Source: JARFQH01 sp963825595 (GTDB lineage: Bacteria > Desulfobacterota > Desulfobacteria > Desulfobacterales > SG8-13). Taken from it: a DNA stretch of 64,000 bases. The notes under the pieces are model-generated. The model did no database searches. It was given only the letters and a program-made list of their open reading frames with translations, and had not been told where the DNA came from. Below, piece after piece: positions 54,218-63,346 of this stretch (positions are counted from its first letter, which is position 1; each line of letters begins with the position of its first letter). The stretch covers positions 1 to 64,000 of the forward strand of contig CAWGUE010000001.1 in NCBI GenBank assembly GCA_963825595.1. The letters are read 5' to 3'. The position numbers and the translations under genes were made by a program.

Positions 54218-55195
54218 ATGAGACACAAGAAATTACTGTTACCGCTGGTCTTGTTGCTGGCTGTTTGCCTGATGCTTCCGGCCGGTTCGGTGGATGCCGC
54301 TAAACGCCGCTTCGTATCGATCGCTTCCGGTTGGGTCACGGGTGCATACTTCCCGATGGCCGGTGCTATCTCCCGGGTTGCGTACAAAAATTTGCAGGAT
54401 AAGGGCATCAAAGTGACCGCGGAATCATCCGGAGCTTCGGTGGCAAACGCCAAACTGATCGGTGCGGGTGACACGGATCTGGCCATCCTGCAGAACGACA
54501 TTGCTTCCTACGCCTATGAGGGCAAAAAACCAATGTTCGACGAGAAGATCACCAACTTGCTCGGCGTTTGTACCCTTTTTCCGGAGCATGTCCAGCTGGT
54601 GGCCCGCAAGGATTCCAACATCAAGTCTCCGGCCGATCTGAAGGGCAAGAACGTGGCCATCGGACCGGTGGGATCGGGCACGACGGAAAACGCCATGCAG
54701 ATCCTCGAAGCCTACGGGCTCAAGGTTGAGGACCTCGGCAAAGCCGAACAGTTGACCGCCGAACAATCCGCGGATTACCTCAAGGACGGCCGTCTGGATG
54801 CCGTCTTCTTTACGGTGGCCGTCGGTGCGGCAGTCATCGTCGATACGTCCATCGTTGTCGATACCACCATCGTTCCGATCACCGGTGCGAATGTCGACAA
54901 ACTGGTCAAGAAGTACCCGTTCTATGCCCAGCAAACCGTCCCGGGCGGCACTTATAAAGGCAACGACCAGGACGTCCCCACCGTATCGGTGATGGCGATG
55001 CTGGCCGCCAGGGCCGATCTCGAAGAAGACATCGTCTATTCGATCATCGACGCCATGTATGCGGATATCGATCAACTGCGCAAGGCCCAGGACAAGTTCA
55101 AGGACATTGCACCTGAAACAGGTCTTGTCGGCATGAGCGTGCCGCTGCACCCCGGCGCCAAGAAGTACTTCAGCGAAAAGGGCATCCTCAAGTAA
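54218..55195 (+). CDS. TAXI-family TRAP transporter solute-binding protein
   Basis: A 325-residue periplasmic binding protein: signal peptide (LLLPLVLLLAVCLMLPAGSVDA), then the TAXI hallmark ASGWVTGAYFPMAGAISRV, SGASVANAKLIGAGDTDLA, IGPVGSGTTENAMQILEAYG, and a C-terminal helical lobe. It delivers substrate to the fused membrane subunit encoded next. Substrates of this class include glutamate and other carboxylates; here it is undetermined. AGGGGAAAG precedes ATG 54218, which replaces the longer upstream frame. Confidence 0.93.
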   Translation: MRHKKLLLPLVLLLAVCLMLPAGSVDAAKRRFVSIASGWVTGAYFPMAGAISRVAYKNLQDKGIKVTAESSGASVANAKLIGAGDTDLAILQNDIASYAYEGKKPMFDEKITNLLGVCTLFPEHVQLVARKDSNIKSPADLKGKNVAIGPVGSGTTENAMQILEAYGLKVEDLGKAEQLTAEQSADYLKDGRLDAVFFTVAVGAAVIVDTSIVVDTTIVPITGANVDKLVKKYPFYAQQTVPGGTYKGNDQDVPTVSVMAMLAARADLEEDIVYSIIDAMYADIDQLRKAQDKFKDIAPETGLVGMSVPLHPGAKKYFSEKGILK

Positions 55196-55226
55196 CTGCC
55201 CCCCATCGATCATAGATTCAAGCTGC

Positions 55227-55261
55227 GGGGGACTTTGATGAACGTTTCCTCAAAGTCCCCC
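55227..55261 (+). terminator. Intercistronic hairpin between binding protein and permease
   Basis: A perfect 12-bp stem (GGGGGACTTTGA with its complement) and an 11-nt loop lie 31 bp after the binding-protein stop. There is no T-tract. It likely protects or partly terminates the message so that more binding protein than permease is made. Confidence 0.6.
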
Positions 55262-55348
55262 GTAGATTTCTCATCACCGCGGCCGGTCTGCTCCGATCGA
55301 CGCCTGCCCGGCTATCGACTCGAATTTTCCCAACCTGGAGGAGACGAA

Positions 55349-57442
55349 GTGCCAGACGAAAATATCCCTGACGCTGAATCAAGCAAAAAGTTGATGAAAG
55401 AGGCTGAAACCGGATCCCGTGTCCTTGCCGGAAAGGCTCGCTTGGTTGTGGCCGGCATTGCCATTTCAATGTCTCTTTTTCAGCTCTATACGGGATTGAC
55501 CGGAGAACTTCCCGGCTCCAAACAGCTGTCTGTGCACTTGAGTTTTGCCATGGTTTTGTGCTACTTGTGCTACCCGCTTCGAAAAAAGTCGCCCCGGGAC
55601 AGGATCTCCATCCCGGACCTGTCTATGGCGGTTGTTGCCGGATTCTGCGCACTGTATCTGTTTCTCAATTACAAACATGTGGTGACATCGGTGGGCAATC
55701 CCGCCCCATACGACCTTGTCATCGGCGGCGTTCTGATCGTTTTCATCCTTGAGGCCACCCGGCGCAGCGTCTCCCCGATGCTCCCCATCATCACAATCAT
55801 ATTCCTTTTGTATGCTTATTTCGGTCCCTACCTGCCGGGAGAATTTGCCCATCGGGGTTTCAGGATCCAGCGCATTATCGACCATATCTTTATGAGCGGC
55901 GAGGGACTCTGGGGGGTACCCCTGCGCGTTTCAGCCACCTTTGTCTTCCTCTTTGTTCTCTTCGGGGCCTTTCTGGATAAAATCGGCGCGGGAGAATATC
56001 TCATCAACCTGTCGTTTTCCTTGATGGGACGCTTCAGGGGGGGGCCGGCCAAAGCAGCGGTCGTGGCCTCCGCTGCCATGGGATCGATTTCGGGATCTTC
56101 GATTGCCAACACGGTCACAACCGGCGCCATGACGATTCCGCTCATGAAAAAAGTCGGCTTCAAACCCCACACGGCCGCGGCCGTTGAAGTCGCTGCCTCC
56201 ACCAACGGTCAACTCATGCCGCCAATCATGGGGGCGGCAGCCTTCATCATGGCCGAAATGATCGGTATTCCCTATGTTCAAATCGTCAAGGCGGCTTTTA
56301 TACCCGCGATCTTATCGTATACCGCTATTTTCTGCATCGTGCATCTGGAAGCCGTCAAAGACAATATCCGCGGGTTGACCAAAGAAGAAACGCCAGCGAT
56401 GCTGAAAACACTTCTTTCCGGAGCCCACTACCTGATCCCGCTGGTACTGCTCATCTATCTGCTGCTGGTCGTCATGTGGACCCCCACGACATCGGCCTCG
56501 TGGTCTATCCTTGTGGCAGCCCTGGTTGCGGCCGGTAACAATCTCTATCGCGCCAGTGTTGCTTTTCCGCGCATGCAAGCCCAGAATCAGGTCAGCGAGA
56601 ATCAAGCCTATCAGGCTTACCAGCAGAATTCCCGAAATTATTTCCCTCGTCGGACGGTCAAAGAAATCCTGGATTCTCTCGAAACCGGTGCCAGGAATAT
56701 GGCCGGCATCGCGGCGGCATGCGCCTGCTGCGGCATCATTATCGGCGTGGTGACGCTCACCGGACTGGGCCTGAAAATGGCCGTCCTCATCACCGAAGCC
56801 GCCGGGGGCAGTCTTCTTCTGACCCTTATTTTTTCGGTTTTCGCCTGCATCATCCTTGGGATGGGACTCCCGACCACCGCCACTTACATCATCATGGCCG
56901 CCATGACCGCTCCGGCCATCATGACCATCAGTGCCGATTTGAACCTGGGGCTGCCGATCGTTGCCGTTCATCTTTTTGTCTTTTATTACGGCATCGTCGC
57001 CGACGACACGCCGCCGGTCGGTCTGTGTGCCTATGCCGCTGCCGGCATCGCCGGATCCGACCCGATTAAAACCGGCTGGAAGAGTTTTCGATTGGACCTT
57101 GCCGCCTTCACCCTGCCGTTTATGTTTATCTACAACCCCAAATTGCTGATGATCAACACCAACTTTGCGGAACTGGCCTATATCATTCCGCTGTCAATCC
57201 TGGGGATGTTCTGCTGGTCGGCTTTCATTCAAGGGCACTGGCTCGTCAAGACGTACATCTGGGAGCGGTTTCTCTTTTTGGGGCTGGCCTTTATGCTGGT
57301 CAACCCGGGTCACCTTGCCATCGGCGATGTCCATTTCAACAAACACCTGGTAAACTTTGTCGCCATTGCCGGTGTGGTCGCCATCTACTTCTGGCAACGA
57401 TCTCGAAAATACAAACTTGTCGCCAAAGGAATTGCGGTATAA
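55349..57442 (+). CDS. Fused TRAP transporter permease (DctQ-DctM fusion)
   Basis: About 697 residues with some 17-19 membrane helices: a small-subunit-like part (about 35-200) fused to the large DctM part. Typical blocks are AAVVASAAMGSISGSSIANT, VGFKPHTAAAVEVAASTNGQ, MGLPTTATYIIMAAMTAPA and YGIVADDTPPVGLCAYAAAG. It imports solute with sodium or protons together with the TAXI binding protein. The GTG at 55349 is chosen because GGAGGAG stands 6 bases upstream; the upstream ATG frame overlaps the hairpin and lacks a ribosome site. Confidence 0.92.
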   Translation: MPDENIPDAESSKKLMKEAETGSRVLAGKARLVVAGIAISMSLFQLYTGLTGELPGSKQLSVHLSFAMVLCYLCYPLRKKSPRDRISIPDLSMAVVAGFCALYLFLNYKHVVTSVGNPAPYDLVIGGVLIVFILEATRRSVSPMLPIITIIFLLYAYFGPYLPGEFAHRGFRIQRIIDHIFMSGEGLWGVPLRVSATFVFLFVLFGAFLDKIGAGEYLINLSFSLMGRFRGGPAKAAVVASAAMGSISGSSIANTVTTGAMTIPLMKKVGFKPHTAAAVEVAASTNGQLMPPIMGAAAFIMAEMIGIPYVQIVKAAFIPAILSYTAIFCIVHLEAVKDNIRGLTKEETPAMLKTLLSGAHYLIPLVLLIYLLLVVMWTPTTSASWSILVAALVAAGNNLYRASVAFPRMQAQNQVSENQAYQAYQQNSRNYFPRRTVKEILDSLETGARNMAGIAAACACCGIIIGVVTLTGLGLKMAVLITEAAGGSLLLTLIFSVFACIILGMGLPTTATYIIMAAMTAPAIMTISADLNLGLPIVAVHLFVFYYGIVADDTPPVGLCAYAAAGIAGSDPIKTGWKSFRLDLAAFTLPFMFIYNPKLLMINTNFAELAYIIPLSILGMFCWSAFIQGHWLVKTYIWERFLFLGLAFMLVNPGHLAIGDVHFNKHLVNFVAIAGVVAIYFWQRSRKYKLVAKGIAV

Positions 57443-57966
57443 AAATCGAGAAAACATTTCGGAACAGGCGGATCTGGGCAGTTCTGATAAGTGTCATTCT
57501 TCTAACGGCAGTAATGGTTGCGACGGTCGACGTTTTGACTGTCCGGCTGCCGCGCCGGGAATTCAAAGCGGTTATCGTTGTTCGTGTTACCCCGGGAAGT
57601 GAAATCCGTCTCAACTACCGTCATTCGGTGGAATTGACAGAGGTGGAGGGCCGCTTCCGTGTCGGACCAGGGCCCGTGCTCCTGATCAAGGAGACACGCT
57701 ATACTTCCGTCGGCTCCGGCCTGCCGAATTCGCGGCCGGATAAAACCCGCCGGGAAAACGGATGGTTCATAGTCGACGAGGACCTGAAGGTCAACGAGGA
57801 ATTACGCTTCTTTATTTCCCCGGTCAATCGTACCCGGCTGATCGTTGACGGCCGCATCTTTGCGCTATTCCGCCTGGACCCGGGGACACTCATTTCCATC
57901 GACGTGGAGCGGATGCCGATTTCACGATGGCTTTTGCTGCGCACAGGATTAAACGTTAAGTATTAA
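57439..57966 (+). CDS. DUF1850 protein of TAXI-TRAP operon, apparent AUA start
   Basis: About 175 residues if translation starts at ATA 57439. The N-terminus then reads KIEKTFRNRRIWAVLISVIL, a basic stretch plus membrane anchor, followed by the DUF1850 domain (LNYRHSVELTEVEGRFRVGP and onward). DUF1850 genes commonly follow TAXI-TRAP permeases, as here; their role is unknown. No ATG, GTG or TTG opens this frame before 57514, which would cut off the anchor. ATAA at 57439-57442 looks like a former ATGA overlap in which G became A, keeping the permease stop but spoiling the start. A sequencing error would look the same. Confidence 0.75.
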   Translation: MKIEKTFRNRRIWAVLISVILLTAVMVATVDVLTVRLPRREFKAVIVVRVTPGSEIRLNYRHSVELTEVEGRFRVGPGPVLLIKETRYTSVGSGLPNSRPDKTRRENGWFIVDEDLKVNEELRFFISPVNRTRLIVDGRIFALFRLDPGTLISIDVERMPISRWLLLRTGLNVKY

Positions 57967-57985
57967 TTGCACCATCGACATTTAA

Positions 57986-58146
57986 ACCTAAGTTGAGCAA
58001 TTTTTGAGGAAGCGATGTACTGAGATCTTGTTCATCAAGGGCCTGCGCCAACCGCAGGCATACCCATGGCTATGTCGAGGATTGGCACAGGCCCTTGATG
58101 GGCGATAGATGGGTGCAGTGCGAGTCAAAAATCGCTCAATTTAGGT
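57986..58146 (+). repeat. MITE-like element, full 161-bp copy 2
   Basis: Same length and orientation as the element at 35157, differing by scattered substitutions. It lies between the DUF1850 stop and the aminotransferase start, 23 bp before the latter, so it may affect its expression. Confidence 0.85.
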
Positions 58147-58169
58147 TAAAGTACAAAGGAGAACCCACG

Positions 58170-59012
58170 ATGCCTGAACTGGCGTATCTGAATGGCGAGA
58201 TTCTGCCCATAGAAAAGGCCTGTATTCCAATCGAAGACCGGGGCTACCAATTCGGCGATGCCGTCTACGAATTCATCGCCAGCTACAACGGAAAACTCTT
58301 CTGTCTCGAGCAACACCTGGACCGCCTCGAACGCTCCATGCAGGGACTTTCCCTGCCGAAGATCCCGCGTGAAGATATTCGGGCGGCGGTAATGACGTTA
58401 TTTGAAAAAGCCGGCATTGCAAGGGCCGGCATATACATGCAAATTTCCCGCGGCGTGTCGCCCCGAAACCATCCTTTCCCGGAGTCGGCCAAACCCCAAT
58501 TCGTCATGACCATCCGCCCGGTAGAAGAAAAACCACCGGAGTTGAGACAAACGGGATCAACGGCAATTACTGTGGAGGATTATCGCTGGGGCCGCTGCGA
58601 TCTGAAAACGGTGCAGTTGCTGCCGAACGTATTGGCCAAGCAGAAGGCTCAGGAGGCGGAAGCGTTCGATGCCATTTTCGTCTCACCGGAAGGTGTGGTC
58701 CGGGAAGGCACCAGTTCAAACGTTTTTGTAGTTGCCGGCGGCCGGCTTATGACCCACCCCCTGACACCCCAGATCTTACCCGGCATCACCCGCGCGGTGG
58801 TGATCGAACTCGGCCGGAGCATCGACCTGCCGGTGGAAGAACGATTCTTTAACGTCGATGACCTTCTCAGCGCCGAGGAAGCGTTTTTCACCGGCACCGT
58901 CACTGAAGTCCTACCGATCGTCGCCGTCGACCGTAAACACATCGGCAACGGTCGCGTCGGTTCGATCACCTCACGCCTGTATGATGCGCTGAGGCAAAAG
59001 GCCGGGGCCTGA
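58170..59012 (+). CDS. dat: D-amino-acid aminotransferase-like PLP enzyme
   Basis: 280 residues, fold-type IV aminotransferase. Features are EDRGYQFGDAVYE near the start, YRWGRCDLKTVQLLPNVLAK with the PLP Lys (about 145), and VREGTSSNVFVV binding the cofactor phosphate (about 178). The RCDLKTVQLLPNVLAKQKA form points to D-alanine/D-amino-acid transaminase rather than branched-chain or aminodeoxychorismate enzymes. It makes D-glutamate or D-alanine for peptidoglycan. AAAGGAGA precedes ATG 58170; the longer frame starts inside the MITE and is rejected. Confidence 0.88.
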   Translation: MPELAYLNGEILPIEKACIPIEDRGYQFGDAVYEFIASYNGKLFCLEQHLDRLERSMQGLSLPKIPREDIRAAVMTLFEKAGIARAGIYMQISRGVSPRNHPFPESAKPQFVMTIRPVEEKPPELRQTGSTAITVEDYRWGRCDLKTVQLLPNVLAKQKAQEAEAFDAIFVSPEGVVREGTSSNVFVVAGGRLMTHPLTPQILPGITRAVVIELGRSIDLPVEERFFNVDDLLSAEEAFFTGTVTEVLPIVAVDRKHIGNGRVGSITSRLYDALRQKAGA

Positions 59013-59377
59013 AAAAGGTTGCCCCGGTATGTCGCGGTGGACTCGGGCTGGTTTCTACCATCCAGACAACCGTAGAACACCCGGCAGCCGTGTCCGGGTG
59101 TCGCTTATGACCTCGCCCGGCGAAAATCGCTTCGTTGCCGGACCTGCCCCCGAAATAATATATAGAAGCGGTTTCAATACTTCAGATCGCGCCCGAGTGT
59201 ACGGCGTGGAGAGACGAAAAAGCGCCGTATACACGGACGTATCTACTCCATACCGTTTCCTGTTCGAGGAAAGCGCCCTGTTGACTGGGTAATGATGTTG
59301 ACCACAGTCTTTCGCGTGGTACGAAAGTTTATGACACTGCTCGGCAATACAAACCGATGGCTCCCGGAAGGATGAAC
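59013..59377 (+). other. Intergenic region
   Basis: About 365 bp with no gene recognised. GTACGGCGTGGAGAGACGAA near 59198 is weakly like 10090-10120. No clear terminator or promoter was found. Confidence 0.4.
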
Positions 59378-59857
59378 ATGCGCATTGAATCGTGTCAGGA
59401 GACACATGCTGTCAGGAGAAAGTTATGGGTCGTGCTGGCAATGGCGGCTCTTGCACTGGCAGGCACAGGCTGTGAGAATTACGGCAAACTGCAGCGTGAC
59501 CGCGAACTGACCAAAGCTTTTGAAAACCTCACCCTGCCTCGAGAGTACACCTACTATTACTACGGGCGCGAAAATATGCCCTACGCCGTCATGGGTGTCG
59601 GTTCCGAATACAGGCTTCAGTCGGAATTGTGGCAGGCGGTGGATCTTCAGGACGATCGGTTTAAAAACATGGTGAAGTGGATCTGGACGGATCACAATTA
59701 CGCTCCTTACGGGGCGTACATTCTGGGGCCTGGAGGAGACAGGGTCGGAATCTGGTACTCGAGCATCAATCACGCAGCCATTAACGTGAACGCGGATCAA
59801 AAAACTGTTGGGGTCATACCCGACAAACCATTTCTACGAGACGGTCCCTCAAAATAG
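59378..59857 (+). CDS. Small lipoprotein of unknown function
   Basis: About 159 residues: basic N-terminus, signal helix (LWVVLAMAALALAG) and TGCENYG, a lipoprotein-type Cys. The mature domain is rich in aromatic residues (REYTYYYYGRENMPYAVMGV, WQAVDLQDDRFKNMVKWIW, GDRVGIWYSSINHAAI). No family is recognised with certainty. GGAAGG stands six bases before ATG 59378; ATG 59372 is possible. Confidence 0.7.
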   Translation: MRIESCQETHAVRRKLWVVLAMAALALAGTGCENYGKLQRDRELTKAFENLTLPREYTYYYYGRENMPYAVMGVGSEYRLQSELWQAVDLQDDRFKNMVKWIWTDHNYAPYGAYILGPGGDRVGIWYSSINHAAINVNADQKTVGVIPDKPFLRDGPSK

Positions 59858-59955
59858 ATCGGTTATCGGACGATGCGGAATTCAAAGGTGACGGACCAGA
59901 TCGCACAACGGGGATAGGTGCGCGGCCGCAAGCTGCCCTTATCGCAACCGGCCAC

Positions 59956-60096
59956 CTAATTTTTCTCGTGTACCGTGTCGACATCCTCGATACCGGGCAT
60001 TTCGTTTTCCCGGCTAACGATGATCAGATAGGCATATGCAGCGATCAGGCACACAACCAGCAACAGCATTCCCAAAACAGTCAATAGCGTTGTCAT
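59956..60096 (-). CDS. 46-residue single-span membrane peptide
   Basis: Reads MTTLLTVLGMLLLVVCLIAA, then YAYLIIVSRENEMPG and an acidic tail ending HEKN. One membrane helix with the C-terminus in the cytoplasm is likely. GGAGGTGGG stands before ATG 60096. It lies 73 bp downstream of the receiver gene on the same strand and may share its transcript. It resembles small accessory subunits of respiratory oxidases in size only. Confidence 0.65.
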   Translation of the reverse strand: MTTLLTVLGMLLLVVCLIAAYAYLIIVSRENEMPGIEDVDTVHEKN

Positions 60097-60169
60097 TTTA
60101 GCCCACCTCCAGCAATTCTTCTATCGCGTTGCAAACGAACCGCATCGAAACTCAATATATCCGTCGATG

Positions 60170-60568
60170 TTATCCGGCTGCGGCAGCGTTTCCCAAATGC
60201 TTCGAAATTGTGTAGAGAAGCGATTCGAATGGAAACGGTTTCTCTATGACATCGTGAATTCCGTATTTGAATACGCGCGACATCGGATCGACATCTCCAA
60301 TCGCGGCCACCATTATCTTAATCGAATCGGGGCTATAGCTGTTCGCTATTTTCAGGAATTCAAACCCATCGATACCGGGAAGGTTGAAATCGCAGATGAT
60401 GATGTCGAAGGCACTTTCCTTCAAAAGGACCATCCCCCCGGCACTGGAATACGCGCTGTCGAGCGCACATCCTTCATCCAATAACGCTTTTCTCAACGCA
60501 GCGCGAATGGTCGCATCGCTTTCTATCAACAGTACTTTGAGTCCGGCGAGATTGCGAAGGTTAATCAT
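60170..60568 (-). CDS. Single-domain response regulator
   Basis: 132 residues: LLIESD (one acidic residue of the pair is Glu), acceptor Asp in IIICDFNLPGIDGFEFL (about residue 58), MVAAIGDVDPM where Thr/Ser is usually found (Ala here), and Lys in VIEKPFPF. The missing hydroxyl residue could alter signalling. There is no output domain and no kinase gene adjacent. Confidence 0.85.
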   Translation of the reverse strand: MINLRNLAGLKVLLIESDATIRAALRKALLDEGCALDSAYSSAGGMVLLKESAFDIIICDFNLPGIDGFEFLKIANSYSPDSIKIMVAAIGDVDPMSRVFKYGIHDVIEKPFPFESLLYTISKHLGNAAAAG

Positions 60569-60893
60569 TTCGGGTACCTGTTCGGTTCTGCCAATGGTTC
60601 AAACGATCTCACCATAGGAAGCAAGCATATATCGTGCCAGGTAAAAAAATATATTTTATTATAATAATTATAGACTATTAAACAGATTTCAGCAGGAAGG
60701 CGATCGGAAGTATGTCGGCAGGTGAGTGAAATGACCCAAAATTTTTGAGCAATTAGGCCCAAACGGGAAGCGCCGCATACTCTGAGTTCGGATATATCAC
60801 ACGCAACGGGTGAAGGCTTTTCAGGCCGCTTAGCACTTGTAAAACGGTCCTAAAAGGCACAATGGCCGGATCGAAAAGACCTCAGAAAGTTGC

Positions 60894-60984
60894 ACCTAAA
60901 TTGAGCGATTTTTGACTCGCGCTGCACCCATCTATTGCCCATCAAGGGCATGTGCCAATCCTCGACATGGGTTGAGTGTACCTA
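60894..60984 (-). repeat. MITE-like element, partial copy
   Basis: One end is intact (ACCTAAATTGAGCGATTTTTGA) with the adjoining interior as far as CCTCGACAT; the other half is lost. Reversed relative to the full copies. Confidence 0.7.
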
Positions 60985-61017
60985 AAAAAAGAGGGGACCG
61001 AATCCTCAGATCCCCTC
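60984..61017 (-). terminator. Rho-independent terminator after the 61074 gene
   Basis: Minus strand: GAGGGGA pairs with TCCCCTC, followed by seven Ts. It ends about 57 bp after the stop codon of the gene. Confidence 0.85.
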
Positions 61018-61073
61018 CCTCATCAATTCTTTGCAGCAACACGAAAATAATTGCCTCTCCGACAAGGTCGATG

Positions 61074-61397
61074 TCAGCGCTGGGCCGAGCGCGGAGCCTT
61101 CCCCGCCAGGGGATTGTAAAGCTTCATGATGGCAAATTTCATCACGTCGAGAGTCTTCATATCCGAAACGATATTTAGAAGCGTGTCTTCCGCCTCAGTA
61201 GGAAGAACACAGGCCTTGTCCGCGTCGAATGTCAGGCCGGGAAAGCCTTTTACCAATTTTTTCTGTTCTTTCTGGCTCATCGGCACCTGAACGGCCTTTT
61301 TCCCGCCAATTTCGGCAACGTATCCTTGCAAACCTGCGGCTTCAATCTTTCCATGTTTTTCATCATTCAAAAAAATATTAATAAAATAGTCTGCCAT
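61074..61397 (-). CDS. 107-residue soluble protein of unknown function
   Basis: Starts MADYFINIFLNDEKHGKIEA; mostly mixed helix and strand, with a basic end (LAGKAPRSAQR). One Cys only. No domain recognised. GGGAGGG lies six bases before ATG 61397. It has its own terminator, so it is a single-gene unit. Confidence 0.65.
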   Translation of the reverse strand: MADYFINIFLNDEKHGKIEAAGLQGYVAEIGGKKAVQVPMSQKEQKKLVKGFPGLTFDADKACVLPTEAEDTLLNIVSDMKTLDVMKFAIMKLYNPLAGKAPRSAQR

Positions 61398-61694
61398 GTG
61401 CATCCCTCCCTTTTGTATAGTCCAAATTCCTTTGCATAAAACAACACCTTTGCCAACAGAGGAGATGTTTATTTGACACGGCTCGGCATGTCAAGCAGTG
61501 AATGCGAGAGGGCGTGCATGCAGCCGGTAAAGTTTTTCACCCCGGGGCCTTTGATTTGAAGACTGTCGATTTTATTACGGGTTTGTGATTGAAAATGCCG
61601 GATAACCTGTGTATAGAAGTAGAATACAACACGTCGATTTCCGGAAAAAATACCCCGGTCGCAATCCCAAAAAGCCTTCATCACCTCGATTCAA

Positions 61695-62522
61695 ATGAAA
61701 TATGACCTGTTAGCGTCACAAAACGCCTACCTCTCCCCGGCTTTGCCGGTGTCCTGGTTCGCACGCCGATACCCCACTCCGGTGTTTTATGCCAAAGTGG
61801 CGATGATCGTTTACACGGCCTCCCGCCTGGCCAAAAGAGGCGCCTACAAAGATTTTCATTGGATCAGAAGCAGCTACAATACCGTAAAATCGCTCGAATC
61901 CGTGGGGGGAGGTTTTAAAATCGAAAATGCGCATGTTTTTCAGAAATTAAAAACCGCCTGCGTATTTGTCAGCAACCACATGAGTATTTTGGAGACCTTT
62001 GTCCTGCCCTGCCTGATACAACCTTACCGCGACGTTACGTTCGTGGTTAAGGAAAGCCTGATCGACTACCCGCTGTTCAAATACGTCATGCGCAGCCGCG
62101 ACCCGATCGTGGTCAGGCGTGAAAATCCCCGTCAAGACCTTAGAACTGTTCTCGAAGAGGGGCAAAGGCGGTTGAAAAACAACATCTCCGTCATCATTTT
62201 CCCCCAAACGACACGCAGTGAATTTTTCGATCCCAAAGCGTTCAACACTTTGGGCGTGAAACTTGCCTTGCGGGGAAACGTACCCGTGGTGCCGGTCGCA
62301 TTGAAAACCGATGCCTGGGGACTTGGCCGCAAGTACAAGGATTTTGGTAAGATAGAACCGTCCAAACGGGTTCACGTCTACTTCGGCGATCCGCTGCACG
62401 TCAAAGGATCGGGGAAAGATGAGCACAAGATGATCGTTGATTTTATAACCGGCAAAGTCAATGCATGGCAGGAGAACAGGGGGATTAGAAACGGAACGGT
62501 TGGTATCGGGGGAGAACCCTGA
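61695..62522 (+). CDS. 1-acyl-glycerol-3-phosphate acyltransferase-like protein
   Basis: 275 residues of the PlsC family. Motif I reads SNHMSILETF, with Glu in place of the usual Asp of N-H-x4-D. Motif III appears as IIFPQTTRSEFF (usual form F-P-E-G-T-R-S). VPVVPVALKTDAWG is motif IV. A hydrophobic segment near 35-50 may anchor it to the membrane. It should acylate a glycerophosphate or related acceptor; both altered motifs leave some doubt about its substrate or activity. The ribosome site is weak. Confidence 0.8.
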   Translation: MKYDLLASQNAYLSPALPVSWFARRYPTPVFYAKVAMIVYTASRLAKRGAYKDFHWIRSSYNTVKSLESVGGGFKIENAHVFQKLKTACVFVSNHMSILETFVLPCLIQPYRDVTFVVKESLIDYPLFKYVMRSRDPIVVRRENPRQDLRTVLEEGQRRLKNNISVIIFPQTTRSEFFDPKAFNTLGVKLALRGNVPVVPVALKTDAWGLGRKYKDFGKIEPSKRVHVYFGDPLHVKGSGKDEHKMIVDFITGKVNAWQENRGIRNGTVGIGGEP

Positions 62523-62608
62523 GACGAACGATCAAATCTCTTCCTTCCCCCAAAATACTGCCGGCAAGAGCGGATGTCTGAGACGGGTATGGAAGCGACC
62601 CGACCCGA

Positions 62609-62830
62609 TCAGGCAGTTTTGCGACTGAAGTTGAATAGTCTGAATTTGGTCTTTAGCTTTTTCATACAGGTTTGAGCGTGTAATTTAAGCCACATCTCTT
62701 CCAGGTATTTCCACGACAGATTGCTGACCGAAGAATATCCGTTCGGCAACTCCCAGAGACCGGTCGCTGAATCCCGCAGAAGGTCAGCAGACTGTCGGCA
62801 CTTGGGGCAGACTAAAGTGATGTTTTTCAT
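62609..62830 (-). CDS. Small protein with one C-x2-C pair
   Basis: 73 residues beginning MKNITLVCPKCRQSADLLRD; the single C-x2-C plus a later Cys (AQTCMKKL) could form a zinc site. The C-terminus is very basic. AGGAAGGGC lies upstream of the ATG. No family recognised. Confidence 0.5.
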   Translation of the reverse strand: MKNITLVCPKCRQSADLLRDSATGLWELPNGYSSVSNLSWKYLEEMWLKLHAQTCMKKLKTKFRLFNFSRKTA

Positions 62831-63190
62831 ATTTGCCCTTCCTGTTGATAGTCAATCGCGCACCAGCGGCCGTACCGGCCATTCAGAGACATCTGATACC
62901 TTAAACCACAAACTTGACGGGTCAGTTGTCTCTCGGTGTCCCGAATTGCATTTGATATGCAAAAAGTGTGCAAGGTATTACAAAATAACACAACCAATTG
63001 TATTAATTATCTTATTTCGATAAAGACATCGACGGGGAAACGGACCGCAATTGGGAAATTGGGAGGTAAATGTAATAATAATCAGGAAGGAATTTACATA
63101 ACTTGGTCCACGCGAGTGCCCCCCGGTTCAACAGGCGCTAATCTGAGGATCCATGTGGTTGGCTCTCTTGTGACGACCGATAACCAAGGA
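62831..63190 (+). other. Intergenic region
   Basis: About 360 bp with an AT-rich stretch at 62960-63020. Nothing was recognised. Confidence 0.4.
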
Positions 63191-63346
63191 TCAGCGCTCT
63201 TTCTTTTCCGCACAGGGCGCATTTTTATGGACGATTTTTTCTTTTAGTTGGCACCATAGGCCGATGAATGTGCGACACGATTTAGATCCGTCGGACAGCT
63301 CCTTGGGCCAATTGGCATACTCGCATTTCAAGTCACAAAACTTCAT
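63191..63346 (-). CDS. 51-residue cysteine-rich protein
   Basis: Starts MKFCDLKCEYANWPKELSDG and continues with SCRTFIGLWC and KNAPC, giving five Cys in the order C-x3-C...C-x6-C...C, plausible metal ligands. GGAG stands eight bases before ATG 63346. The plus strand across it is also open, running toward the DUF4392 gene, but without family resemblance; this strand is preferred for its Cys pattern. The function is unknown. Confidence 0.5.
   Translation of the reverse strand: MKFCDLKCEYANWPKELSDGSKSCRTFIGLWCQLKEKIVHKNAPCAEKKER

Larger units (their letters stand above)
60569..61073 (+). other. Intergenic region with MITE fragment and terminator
   Basis: About 500 bp without a gene, AT-rich at 60640-60680. 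It holds a partial MITE copy (60894-60984) and the terminator of the minus-strand gene at 61074. Confidence 0.5.
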
